A stretch of 12,645 nt of DNA from Bacillota bacterium (GCA_023424865.1 JAFADM010000050.1:1-12645); one strand, 5' to 3'; positions 1 through 7,260 are shown, numbered from the stretch's first letter. Notes: generated from the sequence alone by a model not told the origin. Program-made: numbers and translations.

Positions 1-56
1 TGAAAATTTTGAAAAGGCCCTTCGCAGCGTTCTTTTTTCTCTTGGTCAAACATAAA

Positions 57-78
57 TAGGATTCCGGAGGGAATCCTA
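57..78 (+). promoter_or_regulatory. Hairpin with the terC Shine-Dalgarno in its loop
   Basis: A perfect 9-bp inverted repeat is visible: TAGGATTCC (57-65), loop GGAG (66-69), GGAATCCTA (70-78). The ribosome binding site GGAGG starts in the loop and runs into the 3' arm, and the last stem base is the A of the terC ATG. Folding would therefore constrain ribosome access to terC. TerC-family genes are often controlled by the yybP-ykoY manganese riboswitch. Only 56 bases upstream are visible and I do not recognise that riboswitch core in them, so the link is inference. Confidence 0.6.
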
Positions 79-917
79 TGCCAACAAGAAAAGCACTGAA
101 ATGGGTTATGATCTGGGGAGCCCTGTCCCTGGGACTCAATGCCTTTATTTATTTTACGCAGGGAAAACGAGCGGCTCTTGCTTATTTAGGCGCTTATTTT
201 TTAGAGCAGAGCCTTAGCATGGACAATTTGTTTGTGTTCATTATGGTTTTTTCCAGCTTCAGCATTCCTCCTGCCTATCAGCGCAGGGTGCTGAACTATG
301 GCATTATTGGCGCCATGATTCTTCGTTTTTTGTTTGTGGTTCTCGGACTTCATTACATAAAGCGTTTTTATTGGCTTCTGTACCTTTTCGGCCTTATTTT
401 AATTCTAAGCGGGCTCAATGTCATGGTTGGCAAAGAGAAAGAGGGGGGAGTTAAGGACAGCCTCGTAATTCGTTTTTTCAGCAAACTGCTGCCAATGACT
501 CCCACTCTGCATGGTGAACGGCTTTTTGTAAGGGAGAAGGGGCATCTTCTTGCCACCCCTCTCTTTGTTATCCTTCTTCTCATTGAGTCCTCGGATATTC
601 TTTTTGCAATGGACTCCATTCCTGCCATTTTTTCTATTACCATGGATCCGTTTATCGTGTATACCTCGAATCTTTTTGCCATTCTGGGCCTTCGAAGCCT
701 GTACTTTCTTCTTGGAAATTTGAAGGAACGCTTTAAATATGTGAAATACGGTATCGGGCTGGTGCTTGTTTTCACCGGCATTAAGCTGGCTGCCCTCTAT
801 TTTAAAATCGTTATTCCTATGGAGCTTTCCCTTTTAACCATATTTGCCATAATGGCTGTGAGTATTCTGGCTTCCGCCTTCTCTGGCCATGAATCCGGCA
901 GCAGAAAAGGCTGTTAA
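78..917 (+). CDS. TerC/Alx-family integral membrane protein
   Basis: This 279-residue protein is very hydrophobic, with about seven to eight likely membrane helices. It carries the two family hallmarks: SMDNLFVFIMVF (47-58), and ESSDILFAMDSIPA (170-183) followed by SNLFAILGLRSLYFLL (197-212). Family knowledge: TerC/Alx/YceF-type proteins are membrane transporters or export helpers, tied to manganese export, tellurite resistance or metallation of exported proteins. The conserved acidic residues in the membrane (D49, D173, D179 here) are the likely metal-binding positions. Length is normal for the family. The start is fixed by GGAGG at 66-70, which lies inside a perfect hairpin. The gene stands alone on the plus strand, convergent with the next gene. 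Family assignment is firm. The substrate is not shown by the sequence, but manganese is the best guess. Confidence 0.93.
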   Translation: MPTRKALKWVMIWGALSLGLNAFIYFTQGKRAALAYLGAYFLEQSLSMDNLFVFIMVFSSFSIPPAYQRRVLNYGIIGAMILRFLFVVLGLHYIKRFYWLLYLFGLILILSGLNVMVGKEKEGGVKDSLVIRFFSKLLPMTPTLHGERLFVREKGHLLATPLFVILLLIESSDILFAMDSIPAIFSITMDPFIVYTSNLFAILGLRSLYFLLGNLKERFKYVKYGIGLVLVFTGIKLAALYFKIVIPMELSLLTIFAIMAVSILASAFSGHESGSRKGC

Positions 918-930
918 ATGAGGGTAAGCC

Positions 931-1040
931 CCTAAAAGCTTTTAAAAGCTCTTAAAAGCTTTTAAAATCTCTTATGAGCTCTTATGAGCTCTTATAAGCT
1001 CTTATAAACTCCTATAAACTCCTATAAAAGCCCTTATAGG
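931..1040. repeat. 10-bp-period degenerate tandem repeat between convergent genes
   Basis: About ten units follow each other with an exact 10-base period from 931 to 1030. They drift gradually, for example CTTAAAAGCT, CTTATGAGCT (twice, identical), CTTATAAGCT, CTTATAAACT and CCTATAAACT (twice). The units contain AGCT and self-complementary pieces such as AAAAGCTTTT. The right end forms a 7-bp hairpin, CCTATAA (1021-1027) with TTATAGG (1034-1040). It lies between the 3' ends of terC (917) and the minus-strand gene ending at 1058. It could serve as a bidirectional transcription end, but no GC-rich stem plus T-run is present, so I do not call a terminator. Confidence 0.8.
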
Positions 1041-1057
1041 CTCCTGTGGCGAAGTAT

Positions 1058-2353
1058 TTAACTGTGGCGGATTACCTCAAATCTTTCCAGTCGGTAAGGA
1101 TCGCCATTCTGTATGCCAGCCAGGCGAAGAGCATCGGAAACCAGCTTTGACGGTGCCGGAGGCTCTCCAAGATCCGGAAGAAGAATACCCTTCTTCAAAC
1201 CCGATTGTGCAATAACACCGTATCGGGCGCCTTTGAGCTCCTCCACCTGCTGGAGTGCCTGGGGCGGTTCCAGGATATCGACTGTGTAGGAAAGATCCTC
1301 TAATTCATGGCTCTTAACGGGATCAAACCGGGGATCCCGGGTGCCTGCGGCGATGGCATTGCGTATGATATCTGCGGCCAGGCAGCTTTCCATGGGAGCA
1401 GCCGAGCCCATGGAGCCCCGCAATCCGCCCTGGCTGGTAAGCGTAACAAAGACGCCGGCCGTGGTGTTCAGAAGCTTATCCGGAAGGTAATCGGGGACAT
1501 CGATTTGCTTTCCTTTTTTTACATGGGTTTCCAAAGCCAAACGTGCAAGGGAAACATAAGGGTCCTCTGCCTTGCGTGTGGCAGACAGAATGCTGGAACG
1601 CTTAAAATCCATAAATGCGGCCAAATCCCTGGATAAATCCCTGCCCCCCGAGCTTAGGGAGGCTATGGTAAACCTGCGTCCGTTCTTTGCTTCACAGGAA
1701 TAAATTCTGTGCTTGTAGTCATAACCGTTTAAAACGCCTGCCAGCACCATAAAGGAAAGAAACAGGCATGGCTCCTCAGCGGCACCGGAAATAGCCGTTT
1801 CGTATTCTTTTGAAGAAAGAAGCCTTCGAAAATCATTGTTTTTCAGTATACAGGGTGCCGCGCCCTCTGCCTGTTCCTCAGACGCTGCCAGAAAGGCAGC
1901 CTTTATTCCTTCCTTTTCCGTGGCCTCGCAAAGCAGCATGCCAAAGCAGTACAGCAGCTCCGGAGCAATCAAGGGAAGCTCAGCGGCCATCATGGGGATG
2001 GAAGGAGGGGATTCCCATAAAAGCGCCAGGGGAAGCCCGTCAGCTGTTCCCAAACGTGTTTCCTCGAGAGGAAGAGAGCTGATTTCCAAACTCACGCCCC
2101 CTTCGTTTCCCAGGGCCTCTATTCTTTTAGTCAGCCTGTCAAGAACGGAAACAGGAGGGGAGGCTGAATAAATGGAGGGATAGAGTCGTATGTTTTTGTC
2201 CTCCGGGTGGAAAGATGGTACAAGAAGAAGGGCCGCCTGAGGTTGGAAGGCAACCAATTCCTCGCCTAATGTCAGGCAGCCTTCCAATGTTTTTGGAGGC
2301 AGTTGTTCTTTGGCTGAAAGAGGAAGCAAAAATAATTTTTTTGGAACACCCAT
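1058..2353 (-). CDS. AMMECR1-domain protein with degenerate LigB-like N-terminal domain
   Basis: The protein has 431 residues. Residues about 262-431 are an AMMECR1 domain: GVFVTL (300-305), LRGSMG (311-316), RNAIAAGTRDPRFDPV (331-346), a YGVI segment (378-381), LLPDLGE (391-397) and the closing ERFEVIRH. Residues 1-235 have the layout of the LigB-like (class III extradiol dioxygenase) domain often fused to it in AmmeMemoRadiSam system protein A, best seen in FLSFMVLAGVLNGYDY (198-213). The usual metal-binding motifs of that domain (PHPP near the start, HG.-VPL, GDLSH) are not recognisable here, and the family's LRGCIG cysteine is Ser314. The biochemical role of the system is unsettled, with proposed links to radical SAM chemistry. 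No Memo or radical SAM partner is in the window. The start is supported by AAGGAG eight bases upstream. Domain call firm, function unknown. Confidence 0.85.
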   Translation of the reverse strand: MGVPKKLFLLPLSAKEQLPPKTLEGCLTLGEELVAFQPQAALLLVPSFHPEDKNIRLYPSIYSASPPVSVLDRLTKRIEALGNEGGVSLEISSLPLEETRLGTADGLPLALLWESPPSIPMMAAELPLIAPELLYCFGMLLCEATEKEGIKAAFLAASEEQAEGAAPCILKNNDFRRLLSSKEYETAISGAAEEPCLFLSFMVLAGVLNGYDYKHRIYSCEAKNGRRFTIASLSSGGRDLSRDLAAFMDFKRSSILSATRKAEDPYVSLARLALETHVKKGKQIDVPDYLPDKLLNTTAGVFVTLTSQGGLRGSMGSAAPMESCLAADIIRNAIAAGTRDPRFDPVKSHELEDLSYTVDILEPPQALQQVEELKGARYGVIAQSGLKKGILLPDLGEPPAPSKLVSDALRLAGIQNGDPYRLERFEVIRHS

Positions 2354-2424
2354 GATTCCGCTCCTTGAAAAAGGTTTATATTTTATTTAATATGGTCATT
2401 TTAGGGGGTAAGTATGCTTCAAAA

Positions 2425-2449
2425 CGGGCAATTTAAAAAGTTTTGCCCG
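2425..2449. promoter_or_regulatory. Inverted repeat in divergent intergenic region
   Basis: Perfect 7-bp arms CGGGCAA (2425-2431) and TTGCCCG (2443-2449) flank an AT-rich 11-base spacer, between the divergent AMMECR1 gene and the superoxide reductase gene. It lies just upstream of the candidate -35 at 2456, so it could be an operator. On the minus strand it is followed by TTTT, so a leader attenuator for the AMMECR1 gene is also possible. It does not look like a PerR box. The role is unproven. Confidence 0.4.
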
Positions 2450-2455
2450 ATTTCA

Positions 2456-2484
2456 TTGTAGTAAGGCCGTTCTTGTGGTATATA
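2456..2484 (+). promoter_or_regulatory. Candidate sigma-A-type promoter for the superoxide reductase-ferritin operon
   Basis: TTGTAG (2456-2461) and TATATA (2479-2484) are separated by exactly 17 bases, which would start transcription near 2491 and leave a leader of about 55 bases. The -35 is weak. Placement and spacing are the main support. Confidence 0.4.
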
Positions 2485-2545
2485 AAAAGCAGGATCCATT
2501 AGGTTATCCTGATACATTTATATATTTTGAATATGGAGGGAAATT

Positions 2546-2935
2546 ATGAGTCAGTCACCTAAATTCTACAAATGTCCCCATTGCGGTAATCTGGTTGGCG
2601 TCATCCTTGACAGCGGAGAAAATGTGGTCTGCTGCGGCCAGCCTATGGAGGAGCTTAAAGCCAACGTAACTGAGGCATCTACAGAAAAGCATCTTCCGGT
2701 AGCCGAAATTGACGGAGATACCCTTAAGGTTCAGGTTGGAAGTGTTGCACATCCCATGCTTGACGAGCATTATATCATGTGGATCTGTGTGATGAGCGCA
2801 GGCAGGGTGCAAAGAGTAAGACTGGATCCCCATCAGAAGCCGGAAGCTGTTTTTGTAGTTCCTGAAAGCGGTGATGTGGAGATTTACGAGTACTGCAACC
2901 TCCATGGCCTTTGGAAGACAACAGTCAGAAAATAA
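2546..2935 (+). CDS. dfx: Desulfoferrodoxin (superoxide reductase, 2Fe type)
   Basis: This is a cytoplasmic 129-residue enzyme that reduces superoxide to hydrogen peroxide without making oxygen, the usual defence of anaerobes. The N-terminal desulforedoxin domain carries its four iron ligands as CPHC (C10, C13) and CC (C29, C30). The C-terminal superoxide reductase domain shows the full catalytic iron set: H49 in EKHLPV (with K48), H69 in VAHPM, H75 in EHYI, and C117 and H120 in CNLHGLW. Spacing matches characterised two-iron desulfoferrodoxins, and no key residue is missing. GGAGGG precedes the ATG. The ferritin gene follows after 22 bases in the same direction, so the two are almost certainly co-transcribed. 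Rubredoxin, a usual electron donor, is not in the window. Confidence 0.97.
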   Translation: MSQSPKFYKCPHCGNLVGVILDSGENVVCCGQPMEELKANVTEASTEKHLPVAEIDGDTLKVQVGSVAHPMLDEHYIMWICVMSAGRVQRVRLDPHQKPEAVFVVPESGDVEIYEYCNLHGLWKTTVRK

Positions 2936-2957
2936 TGGGGAAGACAAGGAGTACACC

Positions 2958-3482
2958 ATGCTAAATGAAAAAGTTGAAAAACTTTTAAATGAACAGATCG
3001 CCAAGGAATTTTATTCAGCACAGCTGTATCTTTCCATGTCGTCCTGGTTCAGCTCCAAAAGCTTAGACGGATTTGCCAAGTATTATTACATTCAGGCCAT
3101 GGAAGAGCGTGCCCATGCCCACATCATTTACCACTATATCCTGAAAGCCGGCGGCAGAGCTCTGCTCAGCACCATTGATGCGCCGAAAACCGAGTGGAAG
3201 GATGTACTGGAGGTGCTCACCGAAACGGTGACCCATGAAGAATATGTAACCTCGCTAATCTACACTATTATTGATGCGGCTCAACAGGCTAAGGACTTCA
3301 AGGTGGTTCAGTTCTTCCAGTGGTTTGTGGAAGAGCAGACCGAGGAAGAGGACAATGCCAATAAAAACAAGGGCCGCTTCGAGGCCATGGGCCTGGACGG
3401 AAAAGCTCTTTATCTTCTGGATCAGGAGCTTGGAGCAAGGGTTTACACCATTCCACCGCCCCTTGCCGCCTTTGAGGCTTAA
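2958..3482 (+). CDS. ftnA: Ferritin (FtnA-type iron storage protein)
   Basis: The protein has 174 residues and the family's normal length. I chose the ATG at 2958, preceded by AAGGAG at 2946-2951. A longer in-frame opening from 2871 would overlap dfx and has no support. Ferroxidase-centre residues fall at the expected places: E17 (KEFYSAQLYL), E49 and H52 (EERAHA), E93 (THEEYVT), and Q126 and E129 (WFVEEQTEEE). It should form a 24-subunit cytoplasmic shell that oxidises ferrous iron and stores it, lowering the iron available for Fenton chemistry. Being directly behind superoxide reductase, whose product is peroxide, fits a joint oxidative-stress and iron-handling role. The C-terminus beyond the four-helix bundle (Y-T-I-P-P-P region) is typical. 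Confidence 0.96.
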   Translation: MLNEKVEKLLNEQIAKEFYSAQLYLSMSSWFSSKSLDGFAKYYYIQAMEERAHAHIIYHYILKAGGRALLSTIDAPKTEWKDVLEVLTETVTHEEYVTSLIYTIIDAAQQAKDFKVVQFFQWFVEEQTEEEDNANKNKGRFEAMGLDGKALYLLDQELGARVYTIPPPLAAFEA

Positions 3483-3542
3483 GGATCCTATAGCGGAAAA
3501 AGTAAAACTAAACGAAAAGAGAGACATACCGCCAAAAGTGTT

Positions 3543-3600
3543 ATGCTCCCTTTATGAGAGACAGTGAAATAAAAAACACTGTTAATCATGAAGGGAGCAT
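3543..3600. repeat. 58-bp near-perfect palindrome
   Basis: Outer arms ATGCTCCCTTTATGA (3543-3557) and TCATGAAGGGAGCAT (3586-3600) pair over 15 positions with one G-U. Inside, ACAGTG (3561-3566) pairs with CACTGT (3577-3582) around an A-rich loop. It lies between the ferritin gene and the minus-strand chemoreceptor gene. It could end transcription from both sides, although no proper T-tract follows either outer stem. It could also be the end of a lost insertion sequence, because a transposase-like start follows at 3605 and uses AAGGGAG of the right arm as its ribosome binding site. Confidence 0.7.
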
Positions 3601-3604
3601 TTCT

Positions 3605-3670
3605 ATGTCCAGAGAAAAGGTTACTGCTGAGGAACGCATAGAGGCATATCTCTCTTTTTTAATGGAGTGA
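3605..3670 (+). pseudogene. Possible IS3-type OrfA N-terminal remnant (21 codons)
   Basis: A short frame with a good ribosome binding site (AAGGGAG in the palindrome arm) begins MSREKVTAEERIEAYL and stops after 21 codons at 3670, just before the chemoreceptor's 3' end. The wording resembles the first residues of IS3-family OrfA helix-turn-helix proteins (M-S-[KR]-x-K-[VI]-[ST]-A-E-E-[KR]). It is too short for a firm family call. It may be a relic of an insertion sequence, or chance. Confidence 0.3.
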
Positions 3671-3672
3671 GG

Positions 3673-5211
3673 CTAAAGCTTAATATCCACACCCAGTACG
3701 CCAATAATGTCATTTCCTCTCTTTATGGGGGTTGAAAGAGTGAGGCAGGGTTTTTTGGTAATAGAGGAGATATAGATGTTGGATAGAAAATCCTTGCCCT
3801 GAAGCGCCTCTTTAAACCATTCCCTTGCAGAGGCATTGGCTATGCCGTTGACAGGAATGGATTCCACAAACCGGCCCTTGGTATCGTTTGTCCAGGCGGC
3901 TTCCACATAATCGTATTTTTCCATAAAGGCGGTTAAAAGCGTGCGGTGTGTACTTTTCTCCATGGCCAGAAGGAGAGGATCTGCTTTAAGCTCACGCTCA
4001 AGAAGCTCTTTGCAGCCGTTAGCCTTCGCCATGGCATCCTCATCCTTGAAGCTCAGAATACCGGATGTGGTCGCCTCAAAAATTTCCCGGAGATCATTGG
4101 CCGCAAAATTAAGCTTTCCGCTCATATCGGAAATTTCAGATATGCTTTCGGTTTGCTTTTGTACGGAGCGGCATACGGCATCCACATACTGGGAGGTTCC
4201 GCCCAGAAGATTTTCCGCCGATTCAATCCGGCTTCCGATGCTGCGTGTCAGCTCCACCTCCTGGTGTGAAAGGCGGCTGATTTGTTCAACCATGCCTAAA
4301 ACGCTTCCGAAGGAACGATCAATGTTTTGAAGATTGTCTTCAATTCCCCTGGAAAACTCCACACCCTTTGAGACCTTTATGGAATTGTCATAGGCTGATT
4401 CCAGAACTCCGGCAATTTCACTCTGTATGGCTTCTATTAAGCCATTGGCATTTTTTACGGCTGAATTGGCGGCATCGGCAAGATGCCTTATTTCATCGGC
4501 TACCACGGCAAAGCCTTTTCCTGCTTCCCCTGCTCTTGCGGACTCAATAGCGGCATTAAGGGCCAGAAGATGGGTTTGCTTGGAAATGGCCGTGACGCTT
4601 TCAAGTATTTGAATGATTTCACCGGAGGTTTTCTCAAGGCTTTGCATGTATTCCACCGTGCGATCTGAGGAGCCCCTTATGCCGTCAATGGTGTCAACCA
4701 CACTGAGAATGGATTTAAGACTTTTGTTCAAAACATTTTTAGAACCAAGGCTCATGGACTCAAGCTCCTTGCAGGTAGCATTGGCTTTTTCAAGCAAATC
4801 GCTGATGTCCCGGACGCCGGCCAGGGTAGAGGCTACCTCCTTGTTGGCTTCGGAACTCATCCTGCTCATTTCGTCGGCTTCGGACAAGAGCCTGGAAGTG
4901 GACCCGCGGCTTTCATCAAGTGTGACATTAAGCTGCTCTGAAACAGCCGAAATTTGACTGGCAGCAACCTGAACGTCCATGCTGAAACGAGAGATATCTT
5001 CTTTTAGCTTATGGCCGGAGGTGTGGTATTCATTAAGCCGTTTATGTACGCTGCTGTTTAAAAAGGCAAAATAGATGCCAAAAACAGCTGTGGGTACGAT
5101 AATCAGCAATAAAGGCGTGGAAAGCGGAAGATAAAGAATCCACAGAATCATGATGAGGGCGGAAAATAGCAGGGCTGCAACTTGGGCAATCATCATTCGG
5201 ATTTGCTTCAT
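3673..5211 (-). CDS. Methyl-accepting chemotaxis protein with C-terminal Cache-like domain
   Basis: Numbering is from an upstream in-frame ATG at 5223. Two membrane helices (about 12-32 and 36-55) are separated by only a few residues, so there is no extracellular sensor. Coiled coil follows, then the conserved signalling tip with [20 protein letters not shown] (216-235) and [13 protein letters not shown] (237-249), which binds CheW/CheA. The last 100 residues (about 410-516) read as a Cache/PDC-type sensor: REWFKEAL (467-474), [17 protein letters not shown] (484-500) and IIGVLGVDI (506-514). This sensor follows the signalling domain and should be cytoplasmic. I place the start at 5211 because the ribosome binding site AAAGGA abuts the 5223 ATG. 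No other chemotaxis gene is nearby. Function firm, ligand unknown. Confidence 0.93.
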   Translation of the reverse strand: MKQIRMMIAQVAALLFSALIMILWILYLPLSTPLLLIIVPTAVFGIYFAFLNSSVHKRLNEYHTSGHKLKEDISRFSMDVQVAASQISAVSEQLNVTLDESRGSTSRLLSEADEMSRMSSEANKEVASTLAGVRDISDLLEKANATCKELESMSLGSKNVLNKSLKSILSVVDTIDGIRGSSDRTVEYMQSLEKTSGEIIQILESVTAISKQTHLLALNAAIESARAGEAGKGFAVVADEIRHLADAANSAVKNANGLIEAIQSEIAGVLESAYDNSIKVSKGVEFSRGIEDNLQNIDRSFGSVLGMVEQISRLSHQEVELTRSIGSRIESAENLLGGTSQYVDAVCRSVQKQTESISEISDMSGKLNFAANDLREIFEATTSGILSFKDEDAMAKANGCKELLERELKADPLLLAMEKSTHRTLLTAFMEKYDYVEAAWTNDTKGRFVESIPVNGIANASAREWFKEALQGKDFLSNIYISSITKKPCLTLSTPIKRGNDIIGVLGVDIKL

Positions 5212-5262
5212 AAAAAGTATCATTCCTTTCTAAGGTACAAACAGGCTACAGATTATGTTCTG

Positions 5263-5291
5263 TTTAGACAAAATGCATCAGATATTTTCAA
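5263..5291 (-). promoter_or_regulatory. Candidate promoter of the chemoreceptor gene
   Basis: Read on the minus strand, TTGAAA (5291-5286) and TCTAAA (5268-5263) are 17 bases apart, placing transcription start near 5256 and about 45 bases before the ATG at 5211. An inverted repeat ACAGA (5248-5252)/TCTGT (5259-5263) overlaps the start region and could be an operator. No convincing flagellar-sigma (SigD) promoter was seen. Confidence 0.5.
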
Positions 5292-5431
5292 TACTATCAC
5301 GCCCAAAGGTTGGTTACAATGCGAATATGGCATAAAGAACCAAAAAGAGAAGCATCTGTCCATCCCTTTTCTTCCGATAATTCCGTCGCTTATAAGGAAT
5401 AGGAGGTACCAGCGGAACTTGCATTGCATGG

Positions 5432-5465
5432 AAAATCTGACGGGCGGAATTGCCACCCGTCAGAT
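5432..5465 (-). terminator. Intrinsic terminator of the MACPF-GON gene
   Basis: A perfect 10-bp stem, ATCTGACGGG (5435-5444) with CCCGTCAGAT (5456-5465), has an 11-base loop and, read on the minus strand, runs into TTTT. It lies 32 bases beyond the stop codon of the minus-strand gene ending at 5497. It isolates that gene from the chemoreceptor, so the two are separate transcripts. Bases 5224-5431 hold the chemoreceptor promoter and otherwise show nothing I recognise. Confidence 0.88.
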
Positions 5466-5496
5466 CGTTAATCCGGTTAGTCTGTATAGCGCTTGT

Positions 5497-7260
5497 TCAG
5501 TTTTCCGTATCCACGTACAAAGCGTGGCCTTTTTCGCTGTTGGGAACTATAATGCTGCCGTTTCCCAGGCAATACAGCTTTATAACATGCCTGGAGACAC
5601 GATCCACATAGGAGTTGCTTATGGAGTTATCGCCCAGGATTGAGAATTTGTTATGTCTTGAAAATTTTAATCCGGTACCGCTTAAGTCCATGGACGCATA
5701 GCCGGAAAAATCCGAATCCATGCTTCCGCTCATGCAAAAGCCATAGGGCAGATGTTCCACGTGGAAAGGCTCAAGTTCCTCATTTCCTTCATAAAGTATA
5801 ATAGGGCCCCCTTCTGTTTGGGTAAAGCGGGCATCAAAGATGTCCACCTCCATGGTATTTATATTAAGCCGGATTTTACTGAAGTACTGTATGAGTGACG
5901 TTCCACCGAATTCTCCTCCGGACTTGATATGCACCATATTGTCCTCAGGCCGGGAAAGAGTAATGTATTCCTTGGGTGTCTGTCCCCAGCCCATGTCCGC
6001 ACAGTGCAGCAATACCTTTTTTTGAGGCTCACCGTTGATGAAAATATAGAAATCTCCGTCGTGATCCACACCGAAAAGATCGCGTAAATCCTTGGCTGAA
6101 GCAGGCAGAATATGGCCCCGTACGGCCCCTTCCTCTAAATTTTCCTGTAGTGATTGAAGAAGCACCTCATATTTGGCCAGCTTATCCGTTTTAAAGTCGG
6201 ATGCAGGATCCCCAAGGATAAGGGCCTCGTTTTCCAGCTTTTTTTGCAGCTCTCGGCTTTTGTGAAAAATTTCTTTTACAACAAGCAGACGGGAGCTTCT
6301 TCCTTGATAGAGGTTAAATTCAATGGCGGGACATTCCAGTATATATGCGGCATGATTTTTAAGCAGGCGGGCCTGCTGATAGAGGGAAATAAGGTTTTCA
6401 ATAGCGCTGCGCCTGTCGCCAAGGGGAGAGGGAACCTGGAGAAAAGCCTCCGGCAGCACTTCTGAGTAATAAGTGAAATCAAAGGACAGGGGAACAGCCA
6501 TTTCATCTAAACGGCCATACTCATGAAACAGGGCGAAATGCCGTACAAGCGTCTCTTTATCGGCTGAAATATCGTTGAAGCCTTTCTTGCCTGCACCAAG
6601 CACATTACCGTCATCAATCAAAAAATAGTTAAACTGGAATTTTTGTGTCAATTGACGCAGCTTGTTCAAAAATGCGGTGAGATCCCGGAAGGAATCCTTA
6701 TATTCCCAGGTGCCGACATATTTCTCAGCCGCTTCAAACACATAATCCTGATCTTCTTTTGTAAAGGTCTCCTCTTTTATAAGAAGGGTAAGCCGTGTGC
6801 CTGCTTCAATCCGGCTTAAAAAAGCATCTCCGTAATAGGCATAAAAGGCCTGGGAGCCTGCTTGCGATGTAAGAGCGTCCATGGCCTCAGATGTAAGCGC
6901 ATAACCCTCGGGTGAGGGGCCTCCCAATGCATAGGTTCCTGTCAGCGCAGTGGCCTGGATGGCAATGTAGACACTGAATTCTTCAAAGCCTGTTTTTTTG
7001 AAGAATTCAGCTGAGCCCAGCTCAGCCAGTCCGCTTCGAAAGCTTCCGCCTATAAACTCCTGATCCTTGATCCCAAGAAGCTTCCGGAGGGTTTCAAAGG
7101 TTTTTACAACCGAGATTTGATAGGTAACCGCAGCTTTTTTCTCTTCCGTTTCCGGCGGTGGTTGAGTATGCCGGGTCAAGTCAAGGGCGCTGATTCTCTC
7201 TTCGCAGGTGACGCTGTTGAGACCCTTGCCAAGCAAGCCGGCATAGTATGTAAATTTCAT
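5497..7260 (-). CDS. Putative MACPF-like pore-forming protein with C-terminal GON domain
   Basis: The protein has 587 residues. The N-terminal half (about 1-270) opens with GLLGKGLNSVTCEERISAL and contains YGDAFLSRIEAG (143-154). This has the spacing of the MACPF signature (Y-G-x-x-[FY], six residues, G), though the usual second glycine is T155. A helical region follows (about 280-390). Residues about 390-575 read as a GON domain, known from the C-terminus of animal ADAMTS-9/20: DGDFYIFING (401-410), TPKEYITL (428-435), FSKIRLNINTMEVDI (460-474), DLSGTG (525-530). The domain's usual cysteines are mostly absent. No signal peptide or hydrophobic anchor is visible, so the export route is unclear. 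AGGAGGTG lies six or seven bases before the ATG. It is monocistronic with its own terminator. Domain calls rest on motif reading. The function (toxin, antibacterial or structural pore) is inferred. Confidence 0.7.
   Translation of the reverse strand: MKFTYYAGLLGKGLNSVTCEERISALDLTRHTQPPPETEEKKAAVTYQISVVKTFETLRKLLGIKDQEFIGGSFRSGLAELGSAEFFKKTGFEEFSVYIAIQATALTGTYALGGPSPEGYALTSEAMDALTSQAGSQAFYAYYGDAFLSRIEAGTRLTLLIKEETFTKEDQDYVFEAAEKYVGTWEYKDSFRDLTAFLNKLRQLTQKFQFNYFLIDDGNVLGAGKKGFNDISADKETLVRHFALFHEYGRLDEMAVPLSFDFTYYSEVLPEAFLQVPSPLGDRRSAIENLISLYQQARLLKNHAAYILECPAIEFNLYQGRSSRLLVVKEIFHKSRELQKKLENEALILGDPASDFKTDKLAKYEVLLQSLQENLEEGAVRGHILPASAKDLRDLFGVDHDGDFYIFINGEPQKKVLLHCADMGWGQTPKEYITLSRPEDNMVHIKSGGEFGGTSLIQYFSKIRLNINTMEVDIFDARFTQTEGGPIILYEGNEELEPFHVEHLPYGFCMSGSMDSDFSGYASMDLSGTGLKFSRHNKFSILGDNSISNSYVDRVSRHVIKLYCLGNGSIIVPNSEKGHALYVDTEN

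Noticed and set aside
1..56. 3' end of a yybP-ykoY manganese riboswitch upstream of terC
   Set aside because: The conserved core is not present in these bases. The idea rests only on gene family, and the needed upstream sequence is outside the window.
368..781. 137-codon minus-strand frame inside terC
   Set aside because: Antisense to a clear TerC protein with no recognisable features.
2871..2957. Longer ferritin start overlapping the superoxide reductase gene
   Set aside because: It would add 29 residues unlike ferritin and has no ribosome site. The ATG at 2958 has AAGGAG at good spacing and gives a normal ferritin start.
5224..5330. Flagellar sigma (SigD) promoter for the chemoreceptor
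   Set aside because: TAAA occurs with roughly suitable spacing to GCC, but the -10 match to GCCGATAA is poor. The TTGAAA-17-TCTAAA pair is better.
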